Below, piece after piece: positions 52,842 to 63,492 of a stretch of DNA of 64,000 bases. Location: positions 62,001 to 126,000 of the forward strand of contig AJFK01000227.1 of assembly GCA_000467715.1 (NCBI GenBank), given 5' to 3'. Origin of the DNA: Hysterium pulicare CBS 123377. Taxonomy: Eukaryota; Ascomycota; Dothideomycetes; Hysteriales; Hysteriaceae. The notes beneath the pieces were generated by a model that saw only the letters and a program-made list of their open reading frames with translations, ran no database searches and was not told the origin of the DNA. The stretch's first letter is position 1. Every line of letters begins with the position of its first letter. Both the position numbers and the translations under genes were made by a program.

Positions 52842-53870
52842 TCAATCACGCCACAAGCACTTATGCGTCAAGTGGTGGGTGAATCTACGTCCCGCTTGCG
52901 TGCAGTTGGCACATACGACGGGAGTCTTGCATCGGTGGGCCCAATGGTTGGTCATATCGCAGCGGGTACAGAATATCCGTCGTCCGTACGCGTTAATATC
53001 CGGGCCAGCTTTACGAGAGTTTTTGAGTTCTTCTACCATTTCTTCAATGGAATTTCCTCCTGCTGGATCAGCGTAACCCAAACAATTGCTAGCGGGGGGG
53101 ATGGTACGGGAGCGGTCGGCCTCGAGAGCAATAAGGGGTGCACAGATCATGGTGTAGGCACTGCCGTTGCCCGCATTATGCATATGAACAGGTGTGAAAC
53201 CCAGGGACTGGCATAGAGGAGTGAGGCCGATCCACTCGCCTCTACTAGGGATTCCGGCTTGGCGAGCGAGAACCTGTGTATCAAGCGTCCGTACGATCGT
53301 CCCGAGTGCCGCGGCATTGAAACCTAGATGCTCACCTAATGCGCGTATGTCATTTGTGATAGCATGGCCCAAGAAAATTACGGGGCGGTTAGGTCCTCCT
53401 GCGGTCGCTGGCCATGCGAAACAGTCATTCAGCATTCCCCTAGCTTCGGCGATGGTAACGAATTTAGTGGTGCCGAAATCAAACTTCCTAGGGTCCCCGG
53501 GGCAGAACCGCTTGTTCTCCATGTGTGCGTTCTCTTGGATCCGGAAATGATAGAAATCTATAGCGGATAGCCAGTTCACGGCATTCACTCCCGAATCCAC
53601 ATCCTTAATATCACGGGTGTCGAGACATGCGATACCAATCTCAGTCATTGCGCGTGGTTCCCGTTCGTACCATTCTACGTCTAAAGCGTAGATGATCAAG
53701 TCGTGGAACTCCGCTGGCGTTCCCTGACCGGAGAGTCCAAGTGCATATCGTAAAACCTCAAGCTGGGACTTACCCTCGAGGTAAGACCGCAATGAGGTTA
53801 TATCCATTGGGCTAGCTGCAGCAGTGGTTGCGTTAGCGTTCCCTTGCTGGGAGTTTCTAGTATCAGACAT
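52842..53870 (-). CDS. Gfd2/YDR514C-like nuclease-domain protein with zinc knuckles
   Basis: This is a single exon of 342 aa. The DEDDh-type domain spans about residues 55-260. Motif I is YALDVEWYE with Asp-x-Glu intact, motif II is FLGHAITNDIRAL with Asp intact, and motif III is MHNAGNGSAYTM. In motif III the His is kept, but the Asp normally found after AGN is Gly. C-terminal to it are a C-x2-C-x4-H-x4-C zinc knuckle (FCTRCDMTNHWAHRC) and a second Cys/His group (CANCTQAG ... HLTHKCLW). So four of the five metal or catalytic positions remain. It is the paralogue of the gene at 24749-26053, sharing LDTRDI, GH, LDT and the whole zinc region. Family members are thought to act on nucleic acids; the partner is unknown. 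Confidence 0.8.
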   Translation of the reverse strand: MSDTRNSQQGNANATTAAASPMDITSLRSYLEGKSQLEVLRYALGLSGQGTPAEFHDLIIYALDVEWYEREPRAMTEIGIACLDTRDIKDVDSGVNAVNWLSAIDFYHFRIQENAHMENKRFCPGDPRKFDFGTTKFVTIAEARGMLNDCFAWPATAGGPNRPVIFLGHAITNDIRALGEHLGFNAAALGTIVRTLDTQVLARQAGIPSRGEWIGLTPLCQSLGFTPVHMHNAGNGSAYTMICAPLIALEADRSRTIPPASNCLGYADPAGGNSIEEMVEELKNSRKAGPDINAYGRRIFCTRCDMTNHWAHRCKTPVVCANCTQAGRRFTHHLTHKCLWRD

Positions 53871-55032
53871 TACGGTCGAGCTTTGGGTATCCGAAGGCCA
53901 AGTTGATTTGTTTCGGTTATTCGAGTTGGAGAAAGTGCTCGTGGAGAAACGGGTAGGTAGAGTTGTATGAAGAGTTATAGAATTACTGAAAGGACATTAT
54001 ATAGAAATAGATTGTCGTGAAAGCTCGCACTACATTGTTCGTGAATTATGCAACAGGAGTGGGTAACTGAATAGCCTGGCATGACGACTGGGAGAGTCAT
54101 TGGGGAAGTTGGACATTGTGCATTCACATCGTAGTCGATGTGAATGTTGGGAGGATCGAGGGTAATATGCATGTGATTGAATGTACAACTCATATTGTAC
54201 GTATGGTGTGAATTGACATCGAGGTGGTCAAGATACCGTATGATTTACGAGATAGGTGGCAAAGCCCCTGCTGGGCACTTGAAGCCGAATCTAACATGTA
54301 GGAGATAATTTGCATGGCCAGGATGAAGCCGAGCTTCTCCACTCCCGAATATACTCCCCACTTGCGTGGATGACTGCCGACCCTGGTAAACGCGGTCAGT
54401 TTCGTGCAACGACGTTATAGAAAGCTTACAAGTGAAACTCATACCATTTCGAAACGCTGAATATACTCAGGTACCTTCAACGTCTTTTATATTGGCATCG
54501 CGGAGTTGTCTGTTTGAAAAAGCGCCTGCTTGACGGGCGGAAGCAAACGAGGAGCCGGTTCAGTCAATCAAAACCAGAAGAAGTCAAACATTGTGAATAA
54601 GATTTCTCTGGAACATTCCAGTCAGCATCAACACAGATCTTGACAGTATCCTTCCTTCATGTCTTCTCGAAGTATTGGCGTGAAGTGGTGGAGAATCAGA
54701 GCGCCGGGACCAGGGCACGGAAAAACTAAAGAGAGTATCGCTACATATTCTGTTCGGTGTAGGATCTCCTCGCTGAATAAGTAACGACTTCGAAGATTTG
54801 GAGTATTTTACGTTGGAGAGAACAAGGTGTCGTGAAGTTGAAAGGAAGGTAAGCGAACCAGGAGGTTGAAACCATCGCCAAGGTCATTAGTAAGTGCTGA
54901 CTATACACAACGCTGAATCCAACCTTCAGGTTTTCCCTACTACTCCGAAATAGACTTGAGTAGGAGAGTATGTCACGAGATGCTCTCATTCTACTATGAG
55001 TAATTCTAAGCCTCTCGGAGAGCTCGGAACGC
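53871..55032. other. Intergenic region of 1.2 kb
   Basis: This is the promoter region of the nuclease-like gene and the 3' flank of the next gene. It shares with the paralogue's upstream region a 13-bp string GTTATTCGAGTTG (near 53922 here and 26100 there) and a segment with CCTTCAACGTC (near 54480 here, 26395 there). No gene is recognised. Confidence 0.45.
54121..54146. repeat. Perfect inverted repeat, 11-bp arms
   Basis: CATTCACATCG and its exact reverse complement are separated by TAGT. The repeat lies about 250 bp upstream of the nuclease-like gene's start codon. It could be a dimeric transcription-factor site or a hairpin; neither is shown. Confidence 0.6.
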
Positions 55033-56334
55033 TCAGCATACCTCGAAGGCTTCAGTATCGATAGGTACGAATGAGGTCAAACGCCATGAACTCGAAGATG
55101 CCCTTTCCTGAACACTCTGTCTCCAGTCCTCAATAACCATAGCAGTTTGATGATCTAGCGCGATGTCTCTCTCATCATCCCCATGAATCCCCATTCCCCG
55201 CGCATCCCGCTCAACATGCTGCCCGGACTCTTGTTCTTCCAGGTAAGATTTGCCCTCGCTATCGTCGTAGCAAGATATGACCAGTGTCGGGCCCTGGGGG
55301 TACATCGGGCGTAATGCAAGACCGTGCCAAGAATGCGGCGACCGCCGTAGTCTGATCCCTTCCGTTCCCAAAGAACCACCGCCCTCGAGAACTCTGGATC
55401 GAACTGCATGCACAAAGCCTGCCCTGGCCACAATACGCTCCTTGTCAAAACGGTAAGTCGGGTCGGTGGTATTAAACTCCAACTTTAGAGAGAAGGATTT
55501 CAGCGGACCAATCCGAAGTAGTTCTGTCGCCCACTGTGCTTGTTGTATTTCTTCGGTCGTCTGAAGGCGAGATTGATCCGTAAAAGTAAGTCCCAGATGG
55601 TGCAAGGTGAGATGCTCTCTAATCCATTGGAACAGTCCAGAAGCCTCCTTATCTGCAAATGGAAGGCCTTGCTCATGGGCGAATGAAGCGGAGACTGTGA
55701 AGTGAAAATGAACAGAACGAAGAACATCCCACACCACTGGGCGATCTTTGAAGAAAGAGGTGGCGCATCGAGCTAATTCTTTCAAGCATGTTTGATCTGG
55801 ATATTTCGTTCCAAAAACGAACGTGTTCATCTTGTAGAATATATCTGAAGCCTCCTCGTAGATTTGCCGACTTGTGAAGAAGATGGTTGTTCTAACTGTA
55901 GCTTGCTTCAACTCGTAGCTGATCTTGTCCGGAAAATGCATTCCGTGTTTGTATCGTTGAAGTGGGTACCATACAACTCTTCTATCTTCTTGACCGAGAC
56001 CCTGGCCCTTTCTGGGCCACCAGAATGACCGCTTGACAATGGGACGACGAAGGTTGGATGGCTGAGTGATGTCACTATTATTTTCCGCACCACGGCTAGA
56101 TTCGTTTGATGGTCGCTGACCTTCGCGTATTTCCAGTTCAGAGTCCGGATCCACAAGGAGCATCTCGTATATCATGTTGCGTATCTCAGCTGGAAGAGAG
56201 AGGAATGTCAATCGTCCGGTGGTGGTCTCGTTTGCCGGCTTCATCTTCTTTGTGCCTGTGGCTGCTCTCCACGTACGCGTAGTACCATGATCTCCAGCCA
56301 GAGATGCATCGGCTTTGCGCTTGCGTTTGCCCAT
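55033..56334 (-). CDS. F-box-like / DUF7730-type fungal protein
   Basis: This is a single exon of 433 aa. A basic N-terminus (MGKRKRKAD ... KKMKPAN) resembles a nuclear localisation signal. Next is LTFLSLPAEIRNMIYEMLLV, the start motif of a very large fungal family in which an F-box-like helix pair (LPxEIRxxIYxxLL) is followed by a domain of unknown function. The next conserved stretch, TTIFFTSRQIYEEASDIFYKMNTFVFG, fits this family. The C-terminus is acidic and then ends SWRLTSFVPIDTEAFEVC. True F-box proteins recruit substrates to SCF ubiquitin ligases; for this family that role is unproven. I see no introns. Confidence 0.8.
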   Translation of the reverse strand: MGKRKRKADASLAGDHGTTRTWRAATGTKKMKPANETTTGRLTFLSLPAEIRNMIYEMLLVDPDSELEIREGQRPSNESSRGAENNSDITQPSNLRRPIVKRSFWWPRKGQGLGQEDRRVVWYPLQRYKHGMHFPDKISYELKQATVRTTIFFTSRQIYEEASDIFYKMNTFVFGTKYPDQTCLKELARCATSFFKDRPVVWDVLRSVHFHFTVSASFAHEQGLPFADKEASGLFQWIREHLTLHHLGLTFTDQSRLQTTEEIQQAQWATELLRIGPLKSFSLKLEFNTTDPTYRFDKERIVARAGFVHAVRSRVLEGGGSLGTEGIRLRRSPHSWHGLALRPMYPQGPTLVISCYDDSEGKSYLEEQESGQHVERDARGMGIHGDDERDIALDHQTAMVIEDWRQSVQERASSSSWRLTSFVPIDTEAFEVC

Positions 56335-56762
56335 TTTCGTGGCAAGATGGAGAGTCGATTCGCGTGCAGAGGTTGAGGTGAAGATGTAGAAGAAAACGGA
56401 GATGTATGTGCATTTGGTTGCCTAAAGCTTATGACGTCATTGTGTTACTGGTGCTGGCTTGAAGTACCATGGAATTACTTGCCACAGAAACTATAGACGA
56501 AAGTAAGCTTTAAATTATGGGAGACTTTCTTATTTAGTTTGGGTTTCACTTTTCCTCCACATTCAATAACATAATACTACCCAGTCGATCGTTGGTTAAT
56601 TCGCTACGGTGTAGATACTCCTCTAAACTATGAGGAAGAGCTCAAACAGTTTACACTGGCAGCAAGAACAGTCATTACTAGGCTAATAGACAACCCAAAA
56701 TCTGGTGAGTCATTACACCCAGAGTGCGCCCCAAATCCGTCCGGACAAATATGAAACACTAC
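56335..56762. other. Intergenic region
   Basis: This is the promoter side of the F-box-like gene and the 3' flank of the RING gene. A stretch near 56549-56580 (GGTTTCACTTTTCCTCCACA) weakly resembles the start of the direct repeat at 26320. No gene is recognised. Confidence 0.45.
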
Positions 56763-57461
56763 TCAAAGGAGTCTTGAGCTCTCTTGAAAGAGAACATTGA
56801 GCGCCAGTAAGAATAGGAGCAGAGCTTGGTCAAGCTTTTGGAACCGGCCCTTGATGAATAGTACCCACGTCAAAAGTATCAAGGCCTCGCGGCCGATTAG
56901 CAGGTTAAATGTCTCTACAGCGTACGCGATGATTGATAGAAACGGGATCGACTTCAAACATGCTATAACAGCTTGCTCGAATGCCACAAGTAGTGTCGGA
57001 AAGCGTAGCATCCCAAAGTAGAAATAATGCGGGTTTCGGCGCTTGATCCCAGTGAAGCTAAGAAACATGCTACTCCAGAGAGCGATACTCTTCGGTTTCA
57101 TTGTGGCAACCCATAGCAGGAAGGACGCCCTTGGAGCGGGGCCTGAGTCGTCTAACATAGCCAGGAAAATGGAGGATATTGCCCAAAGATCTGCCAAAAG
57201 TTCTCCCCAGAAGGAGCGACGAAACAGCGTTTGGTTACAGAACACGCAGCGTCTAGGCCGAGAATAGTGCTTAAGCCATGCGAAGAGACAGCTCCTGCCG
57301 TAAACGTGGCCGCAGGAGATTATTCGGACGGCAGAATGCCCAGCTTCGTCGTATTCGTCATGACAGATGGGACATAGTTCTTCCTTGAACTGATCGAAAT
57401 CAGTAGCTTCAACAATGCAATTCGACAGGAATTGGGATTTGCTGGGTAGTTGTTGCGTCAT
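56763..57461 (-). CDS. RING-finger membrane protein, intact copy
   Basis: This is a single exon of 232 aa. A RING-like zinc finger occupies residues 28-80: CPICHDEY ... ISCGHVYGRSCLFAWLKH ... CVFCNQ. One usual ligand after the His is Gly (CGHVYG), as in many fungal members. The rest has several hydrophobic helices (SFLLWVATM, IALWSSMFLSF, FPTLLVAFEQAVIACL, LLLFLLALNVLF), so it is probably anchored in an internal membrane. RING proteins act as E3 ubiquitin ligases; the target is unknown. It lies head-to-head with a diverged copy at 58084-58815 across about 620 bp, sharing LPxKxxFLSxC at the start and IKRRxxxxFYxGxLxFP in the membrane part. Confidence 0.8.
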   Translation of the reverse strand: MTQQLPSKSQFLSNCIVEATDFDQFKEELCPICHDEYDEAGHSAVRIISCGHVYGRSCLFAWLKHYSRPRRCVFCNQTLFRRSFWGELLADLWAISSIFLAMLDDSGPAPRASFLLWVATMKPKSIALWSSMFLSFTGIKRRNPHYFYFGMLRFPTLLVAFEQAVIACLKSIPFLSIIAYAVETFNLLIGREALILLTWVLFIKGRFQKLDQALLLFLLALNVLFQESSRLL

Positions 57462-58083
57462 AAGCTGCGATACTGGTTGTCGACGGCGGATAGGAGTGTT
57501 GTGTTTGTTGCCGGGTGGTTAGTCGAATTTAGAAAAACACCATGATACCCTACATATACGTACAAGGGGACGGAGCCTGGAAGTGATTTTCTTCTGGAAG
57601 AGCCTGTGATTTGAACCGCGGGAATTGCTTCTAAGAAATTTCCGCAAATCAAATACGCAAACGAGTGAACTGATAGGTTAGCAAAGCTCATAGATAGTTC
57701 TAGTACGACGACAATCAAATGTGAATTGACTTTGGAGGTAACTAGTGATGCGGAGAAAGGGACCAACTCTGTGCGCTCCTCATCGTGATTCTTCCCTTGT
57801 TCCCTAAAGCAACAGTATGTTTGAATTTGTACAATGCCTCCCAAGCATGTCAGGCGAAATTCCACTTCCGATATGAATCACAGAAAACCTCAAAATATAA
57901 CTCACCATTCCTTCACAATTGTGGGAGTTTCTTCACGGCATCCAGCTTGTCTTCCATTCCGAAAATGATTCGTCTCTGAACTATCTGTATTTGAGTTCGG
58001 GGCAAAACTTCTCTTTCTCCAATGCCCGTCGAACAAGTCCCCTAAGAATCGAAACGTATCTACACGAAATCAAACATTTCACA
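57462..58083. promoter_or_regulatory. Divergent intergenic region of the RING pair
   Basis: This stretch of 622 bp lies between the two start codons of the inverted RING copies and presumably includes both original promoters. Minus-strand and plus-strand ORFs here show no pattern. Confidence 0.45.
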
Positions 58084-58815
58084 ATGGCCAAAAAGTTGCC
58101 TACGAAAGCTAAGTTTCTATCGATCTGCCTTGTTCCGGTCAGCGACAACGACAAATTCAACACTGGCGACTGTCCAATCTGTTTAAGTCCCTACAATACC
58201 GACGATCACATTGCTGTCCGCGTCCCCTGTCATCATGTCTATGGCAAGCCATGTCTTGTTACATGGCTACGGCACGAATCATCGCCTAATGAGTGCATGT
58301 TCTACAAGAAGCAGCCATTCAAAGTCCCGAAATAGGATGTTATAATGTTCTACTTCTGAGAACTTGTTATCTATTACCGCAACGCTTTGGATAGGAGCGA
58401 CATCTTACCAATATACGGGTGGCAGATGGTGAAATGGTGTGCGCATGGCATCGATATTTCTCTCTTCTGCCTTGTTAGGGTCTCCTTGTACCTTCTTACC
58501 ACTATACTTTCCAAGTATTCGGATATCAAACGACGACATTCTAGACATTTCTATTTGGGGATACTGCATTTTCCACTCGTCGTGGCGTGGACACTACAAA
58601 AGTATCTATATCACTTCGCTCTCGATGGAGCATTAGGACGATTGGTCATTCTCGTTTCCATCCTTCTCGACTGGAAGTTTTTCATCCGAGGCCGATTTCA
58701 CCCCACAGATCAAGCTTTGCTTATTGCATTCACAATGTTCAGCGTCTGGTGCCATGGGTCAGGCGTATTCCCCTGGATTTTCTGTGGTGGTAAGCGGCAC
58801 GGCATGTACAAGTAG
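58084..58815 (+). pseudogene. RING-finger membrane protein, broken copy
   Basis: One frame runs from ATG 58084 to 58815 with two stops inside: TAG 58333-58335 and TGA 58357-58359. The N-terminal RING reads CPICLSPY ... VPCHHVYGKPCLVTWLRH ... CMFYKKQ, with Tyr where the intact copy has the last zinc-binding Cys. Aligned without gaps to the intact copy from FRRSFW/FKVPK, both stops fall exactly on Trp codons of that copy. After the stops the frame continues with the same membrane region (IKRRHSRHFYLGILHFP, KFFIRGRFHPTDQALL). All three changes can be G-to-A on the coding strand. It might still yield an 83-residue truncated RING peptide, but the loss of a zinc ligand argues against function. Confidence 0.72.
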
Positions 58816-59430
58816 ATGAGAGCCAGATTATCAGTCTTAAGCGTCGACATAGTAGATTCGTCAGCGAACACATAAATTCAAGATGGTTTCCAATTGGACG
58901 TAGGAACGAATGCACTCGAATGGTTGATGAGACCTTGGCTGGAAAAGCCCGGCAAGTAGCAAAGAGTCTTACAATGAGCACTTTACACTTTCATTGCTTC
59001 CAATACGATTCGTGATTTTGAACCCACTTCTAATCAGTTTAACAATGTGACAGCTCTATATCGATAGCATAGACTGGAAGAGGCCTTATGAAGTCTACAA
59101 ATTTCTCCTCTTCGTACGGACGAAGTTCAGGCTTTGTGTCAGGAGGTGGATCACTCCTTTTACCTAGTACAGAGCACGATAAATATCTAGGCTAGGGATT
59201 GAAGCCACTTCACTATACTGACCCATCTCAACGTATAAAAGCAGTACAAAGCTCAGATAATATAGTCATTACACAAGCAATCAATAAAAAATAAGGTGTG
59301 GGCCTAGCATCTGAATTCATCTTAGACGCCAAGTGCTCATAGTAAAGAAGCATTTTTACCACGCTATATCCGCGCACCCCTCACGTCCACCCAATACTTC
59401 CTCACTCTATACACAACTTCCCGACCTAGT
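58816..59430. other. Convergent intergenic region
   Basis: This lies between the 3' ends of the broken RING copy and the beta-galactosidase gene. A minus-strand ORF at 58981-58739 overlaps the pseudogene and has no pattern. Nothing else is recognised. Confidence 0.5.
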
Positions 59431-62400
59431 TCAAGTATATCTCAACCTCCCCTCATCCCACCTAGGCCTCAACTCGCCCCCATCAAAATTCACATCAAAC
59501 CCACTCTCGAGCACATACTTCTCCACAATTTCAACCCCAATTTCCGCCTCCTCCTCACTCTGTGCCCAAACAGCGACTCCCACCGTATTAACCCCATCGT
59601 AATCCAACACGCCCACCGGAACAGGGAACTCAACCTGATTCCCCACCCAAGGATTAAACCGCGCATACTGATACCCATTCACGAAAAGTAACGCCCTCAG
59701 TTTCTTCGTCTTCAGCGCTGACAGCCGGAACGCGAGGGAAACGTCGATACCAGAGGGGATGCGGAGGGGGAAGGTGGTACGGTAGAATTTGACGCCCGGA
59801 CCGGAGAAGCTGAGGGGAGGAGAGGAGGAAGTAGGCCAGGCGGAGTCGTTGAAGCCGGGGAGATGCCAGCCCAGGCGCTCGGCTGTGAGACCGCCTTCGT
59901 TGTAGACGCCGCGGATGGGATCGATGTTGGACTCGCCACCTGCGGTTCCGGCTACTTTCCAGGATGTGAAGGAGATGTTGGTGCCGAGGAGCGTGGCATT
60001 GATGATGCCGCGTGGGTTTAGGGCGGCGGTTGTTTCGTCGTGGCCGCTGTTGTCTTGGATTACGAGGAGGATGTTTTCAGAGGCGTTGAGAGTCGTGTTT
60101 GTGAAGGAGAGGGTGGCGTTTCTGGCGTCCATGGTTATGTTGCCGAGGAATGAGCCTAAGAAGTGGCCGTTTAGCCAGGCGCTCCAGCCGAAGACGCTTC
60201 CTCCTTGCACATTTAGGAAGACTCCGGTTGCGGAGGTGCCAGTGAAGCGGCCGCGCCAGAGGTGGATGCCGTTGTGGAATCCATATTCGTCTATGTAGAG
60301 ATAGGGAAGGGTGGCGTTTTTGTAGACGGATGGTGTGGTCATGTGGTCTGCTGCTACCCATGCTGGACCGGAGTCGTTATATGATGGGAGGCGTTCTGGG
60401 AGACTGTCCTGCACTTTCCAGGGGCCGAGTGTGGGAATTGAGGTGCTGTGCGCATTGGGCTCGGGAATTTGGGCACGTAGACTAGAGTACGAAGTTCTGG
60501 ACGTCTTGAGGAGTTTGCCATTCCATCTGATAGTACGTGCGCTTGCTTTGGCGAAGACTTCAATGGTAGTCACGTTGCTGGAATCGCCGGTGATTTCAAC
60601 GGTATCCTCATTCTCGCTATATGAGGCACCGCGTACGAGGTATGGCCCTTGGACAAGCACTGGATCCTGTTAGTTTGCTCTATGCTGCACAGTGCTGTGC
60701 TTACCTGTCTTGTCAGCAGGAACTGATGGATCGGTCGTCAAGGCAGGTGCCCAGAAAGGGTAAGCATATGTGCGATCTAAGATCACTACTCGGATATTCT
60801 TGTCAAGCTGTAATACTGTCATACCGATGTCCTGGACAAAGCTGACTAGAAGACCACGCTTGTCTGAGTGGAAGTGCACGTTAGAGCAGCCATTACAAGA
60901 TGAAATAATACCGTTCTTTCCATCCGCGAGGTAAAATTCTCCAGATTCACCTGTTGGAACCCAGAGCACAATGGTAGGGACTCCATCAAGCATTGCATAT
61001 GTGAGCACTTCTGCCGTCGAGTAAACCAAAGTATAAGGACCAAATTGGAAGTCGGTAACAATGATTTTAGATTGGTGGCCTTTCAGAATGATCGACCCAT
61101 CTTGCTGCGGTACAGTCAAAGCTCCAACCGACGTATTGACTCTGAGCTGGAATGACTCGACTGTGCTGGAGGAGGTATTTGCGTGAACCGTAACGTAAAA
61201 TGCACCATTAGTTTCCGGATTTCTAAGCTCAGTGGCCAATATGTTCGCGTTCGTCGAATAAGACGTACTGTTTCCGAGGCGATTCGTCATCGTAAGGTCT
61301 TCAGCAACTCGTGTAAACAGTGCTAAATTCTTGGTCTCGTAGTACTTGTCTCTCAGAGACCGATCTTCTGCAATAGGCGCCGAGTAGTCGTAACTTGTAG
61401 CTACTACCGTTGCGGCGAGCCAGCCCCAATTGGTTCCACCATAGATCATGTAAAGGTTCATCGCGGTGACTCTCTCAGCAATATTATGGCGGTAAAATAG
61501 ATTCGCGAAGTCCCAGTCGGAATTCTGCACGCATCCTTCTGCTGGTCCATTCCATGGATTGTACGCGCCGCCCTGAAACTCTGGCATAAACTCTGGCTGA
61601 GTTGGAGACACCGAATGGAAATGTTCGTAATACTCCTGGACTTTGAAAGGAACATATGCGCCGTTGGTACCAGTACATTCGTCCAAATGACAAGACCAGC
61701 ATGCGGGATAAGAATCCACACCATAGATATCGACATCCCCGCCAATTCCAGCTCCATAGTCTTTGGACCATGACTTGCTGTTCATGTTCGGATTGTTGTG
61801 GAAAAGAGGAACGTCAATACCATTTTCGCGAGCGTTCGATTCTAGAAGTTCCATATAGGCAATTCCGGTATCATTCGGAATCTTCCTATTCGCGTCGGTC
61901 CATTGATACCCGTACTCGTTTTCAATCTGGTAAGTGAGCGCATTCTGGCCGGAAGAGACCTGATACTTTGACGTTATCTTGGCAAATTCAGTCTGGTATG
62001 GCTCCCATGCTGCCGTGTACCGAGAATCGTTATTTCGGAGGCTTCCATAATCACCAGTTGTGACCCACAAAGGAAATCCGCCACCGTTGGATTCAGCATT
62101 AACGTACGGACCAGGTCGTACAATTACATAGAGCCCTATTCGATGTGCGATTTCGAAAATGCGTGTAAAATCGTGAGCTCCATTTTCGAAATCGAGGGTA
62201 GTTGGGCTGGGTGCGTGATATCCCCAATGACCGTAGATGCTCACAGCGTTGCACCCAGCGGCCTTGATTTTTTGAAGGACGTCTGTGGATCGTTAACTAA
62301 ATCAAACCAAGTCGTTGGAGACCCTTAAATAGATGATCTGTTTCTACCTACCCTCCCAAAGCTGAGGTACTGGAAGGCGCCAGTAATGAAACTCTCCGGA

Positions 62401-62607
62401 GAAGATGAAGATACGTGTTCCATTGACCATGACGCTGAAATGATCCCATTGAACAACGTCGCTGAAGCCATCATTGTGAAGAGGCCATTGAGAAGCTGAG
62501 GTGTTTTGCCCGGCTGCCGGTCCTATCAAGAGAAGGTTGCATAGCAGCGACAATGTAAGTTGTATTAGGAGCCAGGGATTACCCATTGTGTTGGCTCCAA
62601 GAAGCAT
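59431..62607 (-). CDS. Beta-galactosidase, glycoside hydrolase family 35
   Basis: Three exons (62607-62352, 62282-60705, 60659-59431) give 1020 aa, the usual length for fungal secreted GH35 enzymes. The signal peptide is [26 protein letters not shown]; either ATG 62607 or 62586 could be used. The catalytic barrel shows [40 protein letters not shown], the acid/base Glu in YQIENEYG and the nucleophile Glu in [14 protein letters not shown]. Later domains are beta-rich with many N-glycosylation sites, ending with the jelly-roll [21 protein letters not shown]. It removes terminal galactose from plant cell-wall polymers or lactose outside the cell. The 45-nt second intron was placed by phase: the acceptor is GATCCAG, 9 nt after a CTAAC branch site, not the earlier AACAG. 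Confidence 0.94.
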
Positions 62608-63492
62608 TGAACGAACGAGGTATGAGAACCATAGCCGGGGCCTAGAGCACTTGTATTCATTTTTGGAGAAATTGTCTAGCCCAAGAACCGGGTTGCCCGT
62701 CTGCGGAGAAGTGTGGCTGGGATATGATGTACCTGCAGAAACTGGTCAGGAAGCCGATGATGATGATGTCGTTTGTGGTTCTTCAGATATTAGTTAAACG
62801 CGGAGACGGAGCTTAGATCGTCGCATCTCCCCATTCCAGCTTTAGAATAACCGAGACCACACCCGTGTCCAATAACGCGACTCCTGTGTCGACTTTGTGC
62901 AGTGCAGGAATTTTCCACCAATCTATCAGGCCGTCGAACGGTTCATTCTCCGATCTTCCAAAGATCGGGAGGCGGATGTGGTACGCCTTCAGGCAAGTTT
63001 TCCGGAGCCACGACTGGCTCACTAATATGGAGTATGAAGTGTGGAGCGTGCTAGATGTTCGCAGAAGTCGGTCGAGTGTTGAACGAGGTGCACAGCAAGG
63101 CTTCCACACTAAGCCTCATAGAGAGAGCTTGAGCACGGACCATCGCAATAGGGTTTCCCCAAGGCTGTCACACCTAGACACCACCACCCTCACCTTTGGC
63201 TATCAAGGCAACGACAGGCATCATGATCCCTCACCATTCATCTAGTGAACTCAACCATAACCTTAGTCACCGACTCATGGCACTGACCGGTTGCCTCCGA
63301 AGGATCAATAAAGACTTCATCGCTGTTCCTGAGTGGCTGCTGCCTGGTCAATGTGCAGCTACGCCGTAGATCATAACATAAACATAGCTTCCTATAAGTA
63401 CCGCATCTCAATTGATTTGTTTCTGTCAGTCTGAAATCTTGTTTCATACCACGGTGCTTCGCATTGAACCAGCAACTTATTAATTGCCCAAA
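62608..63492. promoter_or_regulatory. Divergent intergenic region
   Basis: This stretch of 885 bp lies between the divergent beta-galactosidase gene and the gene at 63493, and so holds both promoters. ORFs inside are short and lack any pattern. Confidence 0.45.

Noticed and set aside
52563-53216. 217-codon plus-strand ORF
   Set aside because: It is antisense to the nuclease-like gene, whose motifs and zinc knuckle are clear. The plus frame has no family pattern.
57919-58083. N-terminal extension of the broken RING copy
   Set aside because: The intact copy starts at the position matching ATG 58084, and the sequence before it has no counterpart.
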